DNA from: Jatrophihabitans_A lederbergiae
GTDB taxonomy: Bacteria > Actinomycetota > Actinomycetes > Mycobacteriales > Jatrophihabitantaceae
DNA: 64,000 nt
Reading direction: 5' to 3'
NCBI RefSeq assembly: GCF_031845305.1
Contig: NZ_JAVREH010000005.1
Span: 1 to 64,000, forward strand
Shown: piece after piece, positions 34,490-43,198 of the stretch
Numbering within the stretch: position 1 is the first letter of the stretch
How the letters are laid out: each line of letters opens with the position of its first letter
Position numbers and translations under genes: made by a program
The notes under the pieces: generated by a model
Seen by the model: only the letters and a program-made list of their open reading frames with translations
Told to the model about the DNA's origin: nothing
Databases searched by the model: none

Positions 34490-35956
34490 TTACGAAATGC
34501 CGAAGAGCGTCTTCAGCGGCTGGATCGCGAAGTACACGGCGAAGAACGCCGCCACCGCCCACATCAGCGGATGCACGGTCCGCGCCTTGCCGACCGCCGC
34601 CTGCAGCACCACGTAGCTGATGAAGCCGGCGCCGACACCGTTGGTGATCGAGTACGTGAACGGCATCAGGGTGATCGTGAGGAACGCCGGGACGGCGATC
34701 TCCAGCGTGGAGAAGTCGATGTTGCGAACCTGGCGCATCATCAGCACGCCGACCACGACCAGTGCCGGAGTGGCTGCTTCGGACGGCACGAACTGCGCCA
34801 GCGGGGACAGGAACACCGTGACCAGGAACAGCACGCCGGTCGTGACGGCGGCCAGTCCGGTCCGCGCGCCGTCACCGATGCCCGACGCCGACTCGACGTA
34901 GGTGGTGGCCGACGAGGCTCCGGCCGCACCGCCCGCCACCGCCGCCAGGCCGTCGATCAGCAGCACGTTCTGGATGCCGGGCAGCTGGCCATCCTCGTCC
35001 AGCAGGTCCGCTTCCTGCGCGAGCCCGATGGTCGTACCCATGACGTCGAAGAAGTCACTGAGCACCAGCGAGAACACGATGACGATGCCGGAGATGATGC
35101 CCACCGCCGAGAACCCGCCACCGAGGGAGAAGTTCCCCAGCAGCGTGAAGTCCGGGGCGCCGAAGCTCTTGCCGGAGAAGGACGGCTTGTTCAGCGCCCA
35201 TCCCTCGGGGTTGACGACCTTGCCGGTCGCGTCGGTCTGCGGGCCGATGTTGCCGATCGCCTCGATGATCACGGCGAGCACGGTGGAGACCGTGATGCCG
35301 ATCAGGATGGCGCCGCGGACCTTGCGCGCCATGAGCACCGCGATGAGCAGGACGCCGAGCACGAAGACCAGGGTCGGCCAGCCATTGAGGTGTCCGCGAA
35401 CGCCGATGTCGACGACCGTTCCGGAGCCGGCCCGGACGAAGCCCGCGTCCACCAGTCCGATCAGCGCGATGAACAGGCCGATGCCGACGGCGATGGCGCT
35501 CTTGAGCTCGGCCGGGATGGCACGGAACACCGCGACCCGGAACCCGGTCAGCACCAGCACGGTGATCACCAGCCCCTCGATCACCACCATGCCCATCGCT
35601 GCGGGCCAGGACATCCGGGTGGCGACCTGGAACGCCACGAACGCGTTGAGCCCCAGACCGGTCGCCAGCGCGAACGGGTAGCGCCCGATCACGCCCATGG
35701 CGATGGACAGCACGCAGGCGACCAGCGCGGTCGCCGCGGCCACCGCTGCCAGGGCCGGCGCCTGCCCGCCACCGAGGAACTTCCCGTGCGCGTCCTTGAC
35801 GGTTCCGATGATCAGGGGGTTGAGCACCACGATGTAGACCATCGTCACGAAGGTGACGAGGCCACCGCGGAGCTCGCGGGCCACGGTGGATCCACGTTCG
35901 GTGATGCCGAAGAACCGGTCGAGCGACCCGGCCCTCGTCGAAGTCTGGGTGGACAT
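34490..35956 (-). CDS. NCS2 family purine permease (AzgA-like)
   Basis: The 488-residue product has about 12-14 membrane segments and the AzgA-type motifs: FFGITERGSTVARELRGGLVTFVTMVYIVVLNPLI at the start, ALATGLGLNAFVAF, FSLVLSDFFDVMGTTIGLAQEADL and ATTYVESASGIGDGARTGLAAV. AzgA proteins import adenine, guanine or hypoxanthine with protons. The ATG at 35956 has GGAG six bases upstream. It is divergent from DUF2530. Confidence 0.93.
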   Translation of the reverse strand: MSTQTSTRAGSLDRFFGITERGSTVARELRGGLVTFVTMVYIVVLNPLIIGTVKDAHGKFLGGGQAPALAAVAAATALVACVLSIAMGVIGRYPFALATGLGLNAFVAFQVATRMSWPAAMGMVVIEGLVITVLVLTGFRVAVFRAIPAELKSAIAVGIGLFIALIGLVDAGFVRAGSGTVVDIGVRGHLNGWPTLVFVLGVLLIAVLMARKVRGAILIGITVSTVLAVIIEAIGNIGPQTDATGKVVNPEGWALNKPSFSGKSFGAPDFTLLGNFSLGGGFSAVGIISGIVIVFSLVLSDFFDVMGTTIGLAQEADLLDEDGQLPGIQNVLLIDGLAAVAGGAAGASSATTYVESASGIGDGARTGLAAVTTGVLFLVTVFLSPLAQFVPSEAATPALVVVGVLMMRQVRNIDFSTLEIAVPAFLTITLMPFTYSITNGVGAGFISYVVLQAAVGKARTVHPLMWAVAAFFAVYFAIQPLKTLFGIS

Positions 35957-36026
35957 GCTGCTCCAGAGAGATGCCAGGCGACGGATCGCGGCCGGACGGA
36001 CGATGCGGCGGGTAGCGTGCCGGGAT

Positions 36027-36350
36027 GTGAACAACAGCCCACAAGCCGGTGACACGGCATCCGGTTCGGGCCACACCGACCGGACCGGCGATGCCGACGG
36101 CTCAACCGTATCGAATGCCGGGACGGCGGAGTACCACTGCGATCAGATGCTCTCGGTGGATGCCCGCAAGGTCGTCCTGGTAGGGGCTGCCCTGTTCTTC
36201 GTGGCCTTCGTGGTGCTACTGCCGTTCTGGTCCTGGCTGGGCCGTCACGATCACCGGGTATGGCTGTGGACCGCCCTGGCCGGCTGGCTGATGGGCATGG
36301 CGGCGATGCCGCTCATCCGCAAGCACACCGGCGAGGGCCGGTTGGGCTGA
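36027..36350 (+). CDS. DUF2530 family small membrane protein
   Basis: The 107-residue product has a hydrophilic N-terminus, then MLSVDARKVVLVGAALFFVAFVVLLPFW and HRVWLWTALAGWLMGMAAMPL, two membrane segments with the conserved Arg/His loop of DUF2530. Function unknown; it often sits beside NCS2 permease genes in actinobacteria. TAGCGT lies eight bases before the GTG, so the mRNA has almost no leader. The 42952-43191 protein has a similar layout. Confidence 0.8.
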   Translation: MNNSPQAGDTASGSGHTDRTGDADGSTVSNAGTAEYHCDQMLSVDARKVVLVGAALFFVAFVVLLPFWSWLGRHDHRVWLWTALAGWLMGMAAMPLIRKHTGEGRLG

Positions 36351-36359
36351 CGCCGACGG

Positions 36360-37280
36360 CTATTCGGCAGCAGCCGGATCGGTGCCCACTGTCGCATCCT
36401 CGTCCGAGGCGGGTCCCTCGGCGGCAGCATCGTCCGGAAAGCCCGGCAGCTCACCGGCTGCGAGCTGAGCGTCCGGCAGCTCGTTCTCGGTCAGCTGCTC
36501 GTCCAGGCCTTCCCGACCGGCGAACTCTTCACCCGGCTCGTCATTGGCCTCGACGTCGATGAGGTCGTCCTCGAAGATGTCGCCACGGTCCTCCTCGACC
36601 ACCTCGACCACGGTGTCGGAGTGGGCGCCGCAGCCGAACTCCACCGCGACGATCCGTCCATCGGTGGCCACGTACTCGTTGGCGCAGACGCCGAAGGCCG
36701 CCCGCAGCGAGTCCGCCAGCGGCAGGAAGAAGCCGCACGTTCCGCAGTGCGCCGGGGCCTGGCGTGCCATCGGGGTGTCCGGGCCGCTGTCACCGGCGTA
36801 CCAGCGCTCGGCACTTTCCAACCGTCCGAAGCGGGACAGCACCCGCACCCGGCCCAGGCCCAGCTCGAAGGCGACGTCCTCGACCTGCGGATCGTCGGAC
36901 AGTACGTAGGCCGGCACCAGCCGAGGGTCGTCCGGCTCGACCGGGAGCAGATCCCCGGGGCTGAGGTCGCCCGGCTGCAGTCGCTCGCTCCACGGAGTCC
37001 AGGCCGGGGCCAGCAGCGCGCCGTCGCCCGGGAGCAGCACCACCTCTGCCACCGTCGGCTCGCTGTCCGGAGCACGGACGAGCGTCACCGCCCAGTGCCA
37101 GCCGGCATAGCCCGCCAGCGAGGCAGCGAAGGCATGGGTGCCGGCGAGCTCGGCTTCGGCGCGGACGCCCTGGTGCTCGCCGACCTCGGAACCCGCCATC
37201 TCTACGGCAGCGGCTCGGGCGAGATCGACAGCCGCGGCGATCATAGGGTCGACAGCTAGGGGTTCGGTCGCGACGGTCAC
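36360..37280 (-). CDS. DUF3027 family protein
   Basis: The 306-residue product matches the actinobacterial DUF3027 family: an N-terminal part with YAGWHWAVTLVRAP and EVVLLPGDGALLAPAW, a middle LGLGRVRVLSRFGRLESAERWYAGDSGPDTPMA, and cysteine pairs HCGTCGFFLPL ... FGVCANEY ... FGCGAHS that could bind a metal. The last 70 residues are highly acidic and probably disordered. No function is established. It is divergent from the MFS gene across about 95 bases. Confidence 0.85.
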   Translation of the reverse strand: MTVATEPLAVDPMIAAAVDLARAAAVEMAGSEVGEHQGVRAEAELAGTHAFAASLAGYAGWHWAVTLVRAPDSEPTVAEVVLLPGDGALLAPAWTPWSERLQPGDLSPGDLLPVEPDDPRLVPAYVLSDDPQVEDVAFELGLGRVRVLSRFGRLESAERWYAGDSGPDTPMARQAPAHCGTCGFFLPLADSLRAAFGVCANEYVATDGRIVAVEFGCGAHSDTVVEVVEEDRGDIFEDDLIDVEANDEPGEEFAGREGLDEQLTENELPDAQLAAGELPGFPDDAAAEGPASDEDATVGTDPAAAE

Positions 37281-37375
37281 GCCTACATTGTGTCATTACC
37301 GCTGTTCCCGCGTGCTCTTCGCGGCGTTGCGCACGTTCGCTGCATCCGCCGGACCGGTGGGGCAGGATAAGTCCC

Positions 37376-39025
37376 GTGACGGCAGGCGAGAACTCGGCGG
37401 ACGGCGGCATGGACGCCGACGGCTTCTCCCAGCCCGTGTTGCACGGGGCGCTGAACCAGAGCAGCGAGCAACCCGGCGACGAGCCGGTTCCGCCACGGCG
37501 CGCGTCCGCCCGGCCGGCGGGTACCGGGAACCTGACCGTGACCCGCGCGGTGCTGGCCCGCAGCCGCTACTTCTCCCGGCTGGTGGCGCACAAGGTCATC
37601 TCGGCCAGCGAGGCCGACGGCGCCCGGGAATCCGGCCTGACCGCGATGATCTGGAACCAGGTCATGTCCTACGCCTCCGACGCGATGGTGACGGTCGCGC
37701 TGGCCGGCACCGTGTTCTTCTCGGCGCCGGCCGAGGCCCAGCGCGGCAACGTCTTCCTCTATCTGCTGATCACCATGGCACCGTTCGCCATCGTCGCCCC
37801 GATCATCGGACCGGCGCTGGACCGCGTCCAGCACGGCCGGCGCTGGGTGATGGCCGCTACGGCACTGGGCCGGGCGCTGCTGGCCGTCGTGATGGCGCTG
37901 CACTTCACCGATCTGCTGCTGCTGTTCCCGGCCGCGCTGGGCTCCCTGGTGCTGTCCAAGGCCTATGCGGTGATCCGCTCGTCGGCGGCGCCGCGGCTGG
38001 TGCCCGCCGGTTTGACCCTGGTCGAGGCCAACGCCCGGCTGTCCATCTTCGGGCTGACGGCCGCGGTGCTCGGCGGTGGCGTGGTCGGCGTGGCGATCAA
38101 GGCCACCGGCTCCTACCCGTTCGGGCTCTGGATCACCGCGGTGGCGTTCACGGTGACAGGCTTCTACGCCTTCCGGCTGCCCAAGATCGTGGACGCGCTG
38201 CCGCCCGCGCCGAGGCTGCGGACGGGCGGTGGCGGCCTCGAAGGGTCGCGCAGGTCCCGGCGGCCGGCTCGGACGCGGAGCCGGAGCCGCGGTGGCAGGC
38301 GCCGGAGGTCGAGCCGGGTCGACTCCGCGCCGGCCGCGAGCCGCCGGTGGCGGCCACCACGCGAGACCGCGTCGCTGAGCCTGCCGGCCAGGTTGGCTGC
38401 ATGGACCCGACGCGGCTTCGATGCCCCGGTGATCCTGGCGCTGCAGGGCGAGTCGACGCTGCGCTGGCTGTCCGGATTCCTGACGATGTTCTTGGCCTTC
38501 TACATCGAGGCGGTGTCGCACGGCTGGCAGGCGGTGGCCAGCCTGGGAGCGCTGGGCGCGGCCACCGGGGTCGGCAACTTCCTCGGCACCGGAATCGGCA
38601 CCCGGTTGCGGATGGCCCGGCCGGATCTGATCATCCTGTGGTGCACCGCCGCCGCGGCAGTCGGTTGCGTGGTTGCCGCGCTGCTGTTCAGCCTGCCGGT
38701 GGCGATCGGCGCGATGCTCGTCTGCGCGGTGGCCAACGCGCTTTCCAAGCTGTCGCTGGACGCGATCATCCAGCGCGACGTGGCGGAATCGCTCCGGTCG
38801 TCGGCGTTCGGCCGCTCCGAGACGTTCCTGCAGCTGTCCTGGGTGCTGGGTGCGGCGACCGCCCTGGTGCTGCCGCCGAAGAACGGCCACCTCGGCTTTG
38901 TCGTCTCGGCTGCCGTCACGGTCGCGGTGGCCGTCACGATGGGCGTCCGAGAGAGGGCGCTCAGATCACAGGGCGGCGAGGCCCTGGCCGCCGGCCTGTC
39001 CCCCGAAGGTAACCTCGGCCGGTGA
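37376..39025 (+). CDS. MFS-type membrane protein with an arginine-rich central loop
   Basis: The 549-residue product has two groups of membrane segments (about 95-280 and 360-535) around a central cytosolic loop. The family is conserved next to DUF2771 lipoprotein genes in actinobacteria; substrate unknown. The loop at about residues 285-340 is strikingly basic (GSRRSRRPARTRSRSRGGRR), while another frame of the same DNA reads an ordinary acidic linker, so a pair of compensating frameshifts is possible. The GTG start has no strong ribosome binding site. Its stop overlaps the next GTG (GTGA). Confidence 0.8.
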   Translation: MTAGENSADGGMDADGFSQPVLHGALNQSSEQPGDEPVPPRRASARPAGTGNLTVTRAVLARSRYFSRLVAHKVISASEADGARESGLTAMIWNQVMSYASDAMVTVALAGTVFFSAPAEAQRGNVFLYLLITMAPFAIVAPIIGPALDRVQHGRRWVMAATALGRALLAVVMALHFTDLLLLFPAALGSLVLSKAYAVIRSSAAPRLVPAGLTLVEANARLSIFGLTAAVLGGGVVGVAIKATGSYPFGLWITAVAFTVTGFYAFRLPKIVDALPPAPRLRTGGGGLEGSRRSRRPARTRSRSRGGRRRRSSRVDSAPAASRRWRPPRETASLSLPARLAAWTRRGFDAPVILALQGESTLRWLSGFLTMFLAFYIEAVSHGWQAVASLGALGAATGVGNFLGTGIGTRLRMARPDLIILWCTAAAAVGCVVAALLFSLPVAIGAMLVCAVANALSKLSLDAIIQRDVAESLRSSAFGRSETFLQLSWVLGAATALVLPPKNGHLGFVVSAAVTVAVAVTMGVRERALRSQGGEALAAGLSPEGNLGR

Positions 39026-39510
39026 CGTCTTGGACCCGGCTCCGACCCCGCACCCCGCGCCTCGGACGAGCGGCTGCGGCCGGCGCCGGACTGGTCACGA
39101 CCGCGGTGCTGCTGACCGCCTGCAACAAGCCGCAACCCACGGTCACGATGTTCACAGGCAACAAGTCCCAGGCAGTGTCCGCGCAGCCGCCGTGCACGGT
39201 GCTGGGCAGCTGCCAGTCCGAGTCCAGCAAGGTCGGCCAGATCAAGGCGGCGAGCGGCAGCCAGATCCTGGTCGACGTGCCGAAGGCGCTGGCTGACGGT
39301 GGCTGGATCGTGGCGGCGTTCACCTCGGACGGCACCAAGAACACCGCGCTGACGACACCGGGCGCGTCCTCGTCCCCGATCAGGGGTCACCACACCGTCC
39401 GGCTGCAGGTGCCCGACGCCACCACCGGCAGCTACTACCTGCAGGTCACCGCGCTGAAACCGAGCAACCAGCTCACCACCTGGCTCGTCGGCGTGCAGCT
39501 CACGCAGTAG
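39022..39510 (+). CDS. DUF2771 family lipoprotein
   Basis: The 162-residue product has a basic start, a hydrophobic signal and the lipobox LLTAC (cleavage before the Cys at about residue 34), so it is an outer-leaflet lipoprotein. The mature part (GSYYLQVTALKPSNQLTTWLVGVQLTQ at the end) fits DUF2771. Its GTG overlaps the MFS stop and the two are probably one unit. Function unknown. Confidence 0.82.
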   Translation: MTSWTRLRPRTPRLGRAAAAGAGLVTTAVLLTACNKPQPTVTMFTGNKSQAVSAQPPCTVLGSCQSESSKVGQIKAASGSQILVDVPKALADGGWIVAAFTSDGTKNTALTTPGASSSPIRGHHTVRLQVPDATTGSYYLQVTALKPSNQLTTWLVGVQLTQ

Positions 39511-39521
39511 CCGGTGCTGTC

Positions 39522-40232
39522 GTGACCCGCCTGCTCGTCGTCACCGCTGCCGCCGCCGAACGCGAGGCGGTCCTGTCCGGCCGCCCGGTCGCCATCGGCA
39601 TGCTCGCGGGGCTCGAGGTCCATCGCGCCACCACCGCGGCCGGACTGCTCGACGTGGTGTGCGGCGGGGTCGGGCCGGTCGCGGCCGCGGTGGCGACCGG
39701 CTGTGCCCTGCGCAACGGCTACGACGCCGTGATCGCGGCCGGAATCGCCGGCGGCTTTCCCGGCGCGGAGGTCGGCGGCATGGTCGTCGCCGACACCGTG
39801 ATCCACGCCGACCTCGGTGCCGAGACGGCCGAGGGGTTCTCGTCGATGGCCGAACTCGGCTGGGGGCCGGTGCGCTTCGACACCGACCCGGCGCTGGCTG
39901 CGGAGTGCGGCCGCCGGACCGGCGCGCGTACCGGTTCGATCCTGACCGTCTCGACGGTGACCGGCAGCCAGCACCGCGCCGACCAGTTGCGCACCGCCCA
40001 TCCCGACGCCCTCGCCGAGGCGATGGAAGGGGTGGCGGTGCACCAGGCGGCCGCCCGATCCGGCGTTCGATTCGCCGAGCTCCGGGCCATCTCGAACCGG
40101 GTGGGCCCCCGGGACCGGTCCGCCTGGCGGATTCCCGAGGCGCTGAGCGCGCTCACGGCCGCCTTTGCCGAGCTGCTCTCGGCACCCCTGACCACATCAC
40201 CGCCCCGCACCGAAAGTGAGACCGCACAGTGA
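39522..40232 (+). CDS. mqnB: Futalosine hydrolase
   Basis: MqnB removes the base from futalosine in the alternative menaquinone pathway. The 236-residue product is of the nucleoside phosphorylase fold: LLVVTAAAAEREAV, CGGVGPVAAAVATG, VIAAGIAGGFPG, and EAMEGVAVHQAAARSGVRFAELRAISN, whose Glu and Met bind ribose. It is followed by mqnD with a GTGA overlap, which supports the assignment against other nucleosidases. Confidence 0.88.
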   Translation: MTRLLVVTAAAAEREAVLSGRPVAIGMLAGLEVHRATTAAGLLDVVCGGVGPVAAAVATGCALRNGYDAVIAAGIAGGFPGAEVGGMVVADTVIHADLGAETAEGFSSMAELGWGPVRFDTDPALAAECGRRTGARTGSILTVSTVTGSQHRADQLRTAHPDALAEAMEGVAVHQAAARSGVRFAELRAISNRVGPRDRSAWRIPEALSALTAAFAELLSAPLTTSPPRTESETAQ

Positions 40233-41047
40233 CCGCTCTCGAGGTGGCCTTCTCGCCGTGCCCCAATGACACGTTCGTGTTCCATGCCTGGACGCACGGG
40301 CTGGTTCCGGGTGCCCCCGAGACGAAGGTGACCTTCGCCGACGTCGACGTCACCAACACCGCGGCGCTGCGGGCAGAGTTCGACGTGGTGAAGGTGTCCT
40401 ACGCGGCGCTGCCCTGGCTACTCGAGAAGTACGAGCTGCTGCCCTGTGGCGGCGCGCTCGGACGCGGCTGCGGGCCGCTCGTGCTGACGGCCGATGGCCG
40501 CACGAACCTGGACGGGGCACGGGTGGCGGTCCCCGGTGAGCGCACCACCGCGTACCTGCTGATGCGCTTGTGGGCCCAGGGCCAGGTCCCGGCGTCCGTC
40601 GAGATGGTGCCGTTCGCCGACATCATGCCGGGCGTCCGCGACGGCCGGTTCGACGCCGGCCTGGTCATCCACGAGGCCCGGTTCACCTATCCGACATTCG
40701 GGCTCACCGCGCTGGCCGACCTGGGGCAGTGGTGGGAAGAGAGCACCGGCCACCCCATCCCGCTGGGCGCGATCCTGGCCCGCAAGGAACTGGACACGGC
40801 CGAGCTGACCCGGGTGATCCGGAGTTCCGTCGACTACGCCTTCGCGCATCCGGAGTCCTCCGCCGATTTCATCGCCGCCCACGCCGACGAGATGGATCCC
40901 GACGTGCAACGCCAGCACATCGCCCTGTACGTCAACGAGTTCAGCCGCAACCTGGGCGACGAGGGCTACGCCGCCATCACAGACCTGCTCGACCGGGCGC
41001 ACGCAGCCGGGCTGGTTCCACCGATCGGGCCGCTGCGCGCCGGCTAG
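40229..41047 (+). CDS. mqnD: 1,4-dihydroxy-6-naphthoate synthase
   Basis: MqnD converts cyclic de-hypoxanthinyl futalosine to 1,4-dihydroxy-6-naphthoate. The 272-residue product begins VAFSPCPNDTFVFHAWTHG, the MqnD signature, and contains KVSYAALPWLLEKYELLPCGGALGRGCGP, GERTTAYLLMRLW and FDAGLVIHEARFTY. It overlaps mqnB. Its TAG and the TAG of the convergent MFS gene share the four bases CTAG. Confidence 0.92.
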   Translation: MTALEVAFSPCPNDTFVFHAWTHGLVPGAPETKVTFADVDVTNTAALRAEFDVVKVSYAALPWLLEKYELLPCGGALGRGCGPLVLTADGRTNLDGARVAVPGERTTAYLLMRLWAQGQVPASVEMVPFADIMPGVRDGRFDAGLVIHEARFTYPTFGLTALADLGQWWEESTGHPIPLGAILARKELDTAELTRVIRSSVDYAFAHPESSADFIAAHADEMDPDVQRQHIALYVNEFSRNLGDEGYAAITDLLDRAHAAGLVPPIGPLRAG

Positions 41048-42252
41048 TCCCTCCTGCTTGCCAGGGCGCCCGACTCGCTGGGCCGCACGGATTGTCTGCG
41101 CTCGGCCAGCACCGGCGTCATCGCGATCGCCAGCAGCGGGAACACCGCCGCGACCGCAAACCCGAGCGCGTAACCGTGCGCCTGGATCAGCATGCCCAGC
41201 AGCGGCGGGGTCAGCGCGGAGGCGACGTTCTGCGCGGTGTTCTGCGCCCCGAGCGCGCGGCCGGCCCACGAGGAGCCGGCGAACTCCGCGACCGCCGTGA
41301 ACGCCAGCCCGTTGTCGGCGACGGTGATCACCGCTCCGGCGATCAACACGCCGAGAACGGTGGCAGAGTTCAGCCGGTCACCGAGCGCGAAGGCCAGCAT
41401 CACGGCCGCGCTGGCCACGGCCAGCTGCCGCATCGGAGTGAGCCTGCTGGCAACCCGGTCCGACCACGCGCCCGCACCGATCCGGCCGAACGCGCCGAGC
41501 AGCTGGGCCACGAACAGCAGCCGCCCGGCGGCGATGGGGTCCCAGTGTCGGACGCTGACCAGGTACACCATCGAGAAACCCGAGATGGCGAACTGCGGAA
41601 CCACCAGCAGCGTCGAGGCCGCGTGCAACCGCCACAGGGTCGGCACCCGGTACGGCGAGCCCTGGGCGACCACCGTCCCCTTCGCGGGCCGGGGCGGATC
41701 GACCACGAAAACCAGCACCAGCAGCCCGATGACCGTACACAGCACGACCGGGACTCCCAGGGCGGTGGCGACGCTCCAGCGGTCGGCCACCGGCGGCAGC
41801 GCGACGGCCGCGATTGCGACCCCGAGCGGCTGGGCGGTCTGCCGAAGCCCCATCGCCAGCCCACGCTCGTGTGCGGCGAACCAGCCGAGGACGACCCGGC
41901 CGCTGGCAGCGTTCACCGACGCGCCGGAGGCACCCGCGGCGGCCAGTGCCACGCACAGCATCGTGGGTGAATGCAGGCGCGAGGCCCCCAGCAGGAAGGC
42001 CGCGGCCAGCAGCAGGCCCGCGGTGATGACCAGCCGCTCGCCGTAACGATCTGCGATCGCTCCCCACAGGATGAGGGTCAGCAGCAGTCCTACGGCCGGC
42101 GCACCCACGATGGCACCCGCCGCGCCGAGTGAGATGCCGAGCTCCGCCCGCAGCTGCGGCACCAGCATCGGCAGCCCGTACAGGAAGAGGCAGGTCGAAG
42201 CCTGCGCCAGCAAGCCGAACGCGAGCACTACCCAGCGACGCCTGTCGCCCAT
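41044..42252 (-). CDS. MFS transporter
   Basis: The 402-residue product has 12 membrane segments; WGAIADRYGERLVITAGLLLAA is the loop 2-3 motif and GLRQTAQPLGVAIAAVALPP follows in helix 5. It looks like a metabolite uptake or efflux MFS without a clear substrate. The ATG at 42252 was chosen over GTG 42261 and ATG 42258 because GGAAGG lies eight bases before it. A perfect 28-bp palindrome 42 bases upstream probably controls it. Confidence 0.85.
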   Translation of the reverse strand: MGDRRRWVVLAFGLLAQASTCLFLYGLPMLVPQLRAELGISLGAAGAIVGAPAVGLLLTLILWGAIADRYGERLVITAGLLLAAAFLLGASRLHSPTMLCVALAAAGASGASVNAASGRVVLGWFAAHERGLAMGLRQTAQPLGVAIAAVALPPVADRWSVATALGVPVVLCTVIGLLVLVFVVDPPRPAKGTVVAQGSPYRVPTLWRLHAASTLLVVPQFAISGFSMVYLVSVRHWDPIAAGRLLFVAQLLGAFGRIGAGAWSDRVASRLTPMRQLAVASAAVMLAFALGDRLNSATVLGVLIAGAVITVADNGLAFTAVAEFAGSSWAGRALGAQNTAQNVASALTPPLLGMLIQAHGYALGFAVAAVFPLLAIAMTPVLAERRQSVRPSESGALASRRD

Positions 42253-42293
42253 TGCCATCACCTTCCCGGCTCGGGACCCTACCGCTGGTTCCT

Positions 42294-42321
42294 GTCCATT
42301 GGGACGATCGTCCCAATGGAC
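42294..42321. promoter_or_regulatory. Perfect 28-bp palindrome upstream of an MFS gene
   Basis: GTCCATTGGGACGA followed directly by its exact complement, with no spacer. It lies 42 bases before the MFS start and 36 bases beyond the cold-shock terminator. A spacerless 14-bp dyad is more like a regulator operator than a terminator. I do not recognise the regulator. Confidence 0.75.
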
Positions 42322-42356
42322 GAGACCCCTCAGTCAAGGCGCCGGGTGGGCACAGC

Positions 42357-42387
42357 AAAGGGGCCCCGACATCGTCGGAGCCCCTTT
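42357..42387 (-). terminator. Terminator of the cold-shock gene
   Basis: AAAGGGGCTCCGAC and GTCGGGGCCCCTTT (minus strand) form a 14-bp stem with one G-U pair and a three-base loop, ending in TTT. It lies 20 bases after the cold-shock stop codon. Confidence 0.85.
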
Positions 42388-42406
42388 TCGCAGTGTCAGC
42401 GGCTGC

Positions 42407-42790
42407 TCAGGACTCCAGGTTGTCGGCCACGGCGCGGAGCAGCGTGGCTACCTTCTTGCCCTCCGAGCGGTCCGGGTAGTGCCCGCGCCGCAGCGAGTTG
42501 CCGACCTTGTCGAGCAGCTTGATCAGATCCTCGACGATCGGCGTCATCTCTTCCGCCGGACGCCGGGTCGCCTTGACGACCGAGGGAACCGGGTCTAGCA
42601 GGCGGACCTGCAGCGCCTGGTTTCCCTTGCGGCCCTGGACGACACCGAACTCCACCCGCTGCCCCGGCTTCAGTTCCGGAACCCCGGCGGGAAGGGCGTC
42701 CTTGTGCACGAACACGTCGGCCCCCGCGTCGTCGGCGAGAAAACCGAAGCCCTTTTCGGCGTCAAACCATTTCACCTTGCCGGACGGCAT
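42407..42790 (-). CDS. Cold-shock domain protein with C-terminal extension
   Basis: The 127-residue product starts with a cold-shock domain: GKVKWFDAEKGFGFL (RNP1), ADVFVHKDAL (RNP2) and GQRVEFGVVQGRKGNQALQVRL. An extension of about 60 residues (EEMTPIVEDLIKLLDKVGNSLRRGHYPDRSEGKKVATLLRAVADNLE) follows, seen in the longer actinobacterial Csp paralogues. It binds single-stranded RNA or DNA. The ATG at 42790 starts the domain directly. Confidence 0.92.
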   Translation of the reverse strand: MPSGKVKWFDAEKGFGFLADDAGADVFVHKDALPAGVPELKPGQRVEFGVVQGRKGNQALQVRLLDPVPSVVKATRRPAEEMTPIVEDLIKLLDKVGNSLRRGHYPDRSEGKKVATLLRAVADNLES

Positions 42791-42951
42791 GAGTGAACAC
42801 CCCACTACTCGGTCGAAGATCGGACACCACCCGGACGGCGATTTCGGCGCCACGTCGTGCCCACATACGGCAGACGCCCGCACGACGTGCGGACGCCAAA
42901 ATCACAGGATATCGCGACGGTGCAGACGGGTGCACCGGCGATACTGGAGAA

Positions 42952-43191
42952 ATGCCCGCAGCCGCCTCCCGACCGACCTCCGTCCGCGTCGGATTCGCCC
43001 TCTTCCTCGTCGGCCTGGTGTTCCTCGCGGTCACCGTCGTTCCGTTCTTCTTCGGCGACCACAACCGATCGGTCTGGCTGAACGTCGGCTGCATGCTCGC
43101 GCCGATCGGCTTCGTCATTGCCGTCGTCGGGGTCGTGCGAACCGGACGGGCCGATCAGCGAGCCGCTGTCCGTGCCCTCGACGACCGGTGA
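42952..43191 (+). CDS. Small two-helix membrane protein
   Basis: The 79-residue product has two hydrophobic segments (VGFALFLVGLVFLAVTVVPFFF and LNVGCMLAPIGFVIAVVGVV) separated by a short polar loop GDHNRSVW. GGAGA lies just before the ATG. No family is recognised with certainty, though the layout resembles DUF2530. It is divergent from the cold-shock gene. Confidence 0.65.
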   Translation: MPAAASRPTSVRVGFALFLVGLVFLAVTVVPFFFGDHNRSVWLNVGCMLAPIGFVIAVVGVVRTGRADQRAAVRALDDR

Positions 43192-43198
43192 GGATTCG

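Noticed and set aside
34430..36052. A 540-codon plus-strand frame opposite the purine permease
   Set aside because: His/Asp/Arg-rich antisense shadow; the minus strand encodes a clear NCS2 permease.
40229..41047. MqnA (chorismate dehydratase) for the gene after mqnB
   Set aside because: The SPCPNDTFVF signature at the N-terminus is that of MqnD, not MqnA.
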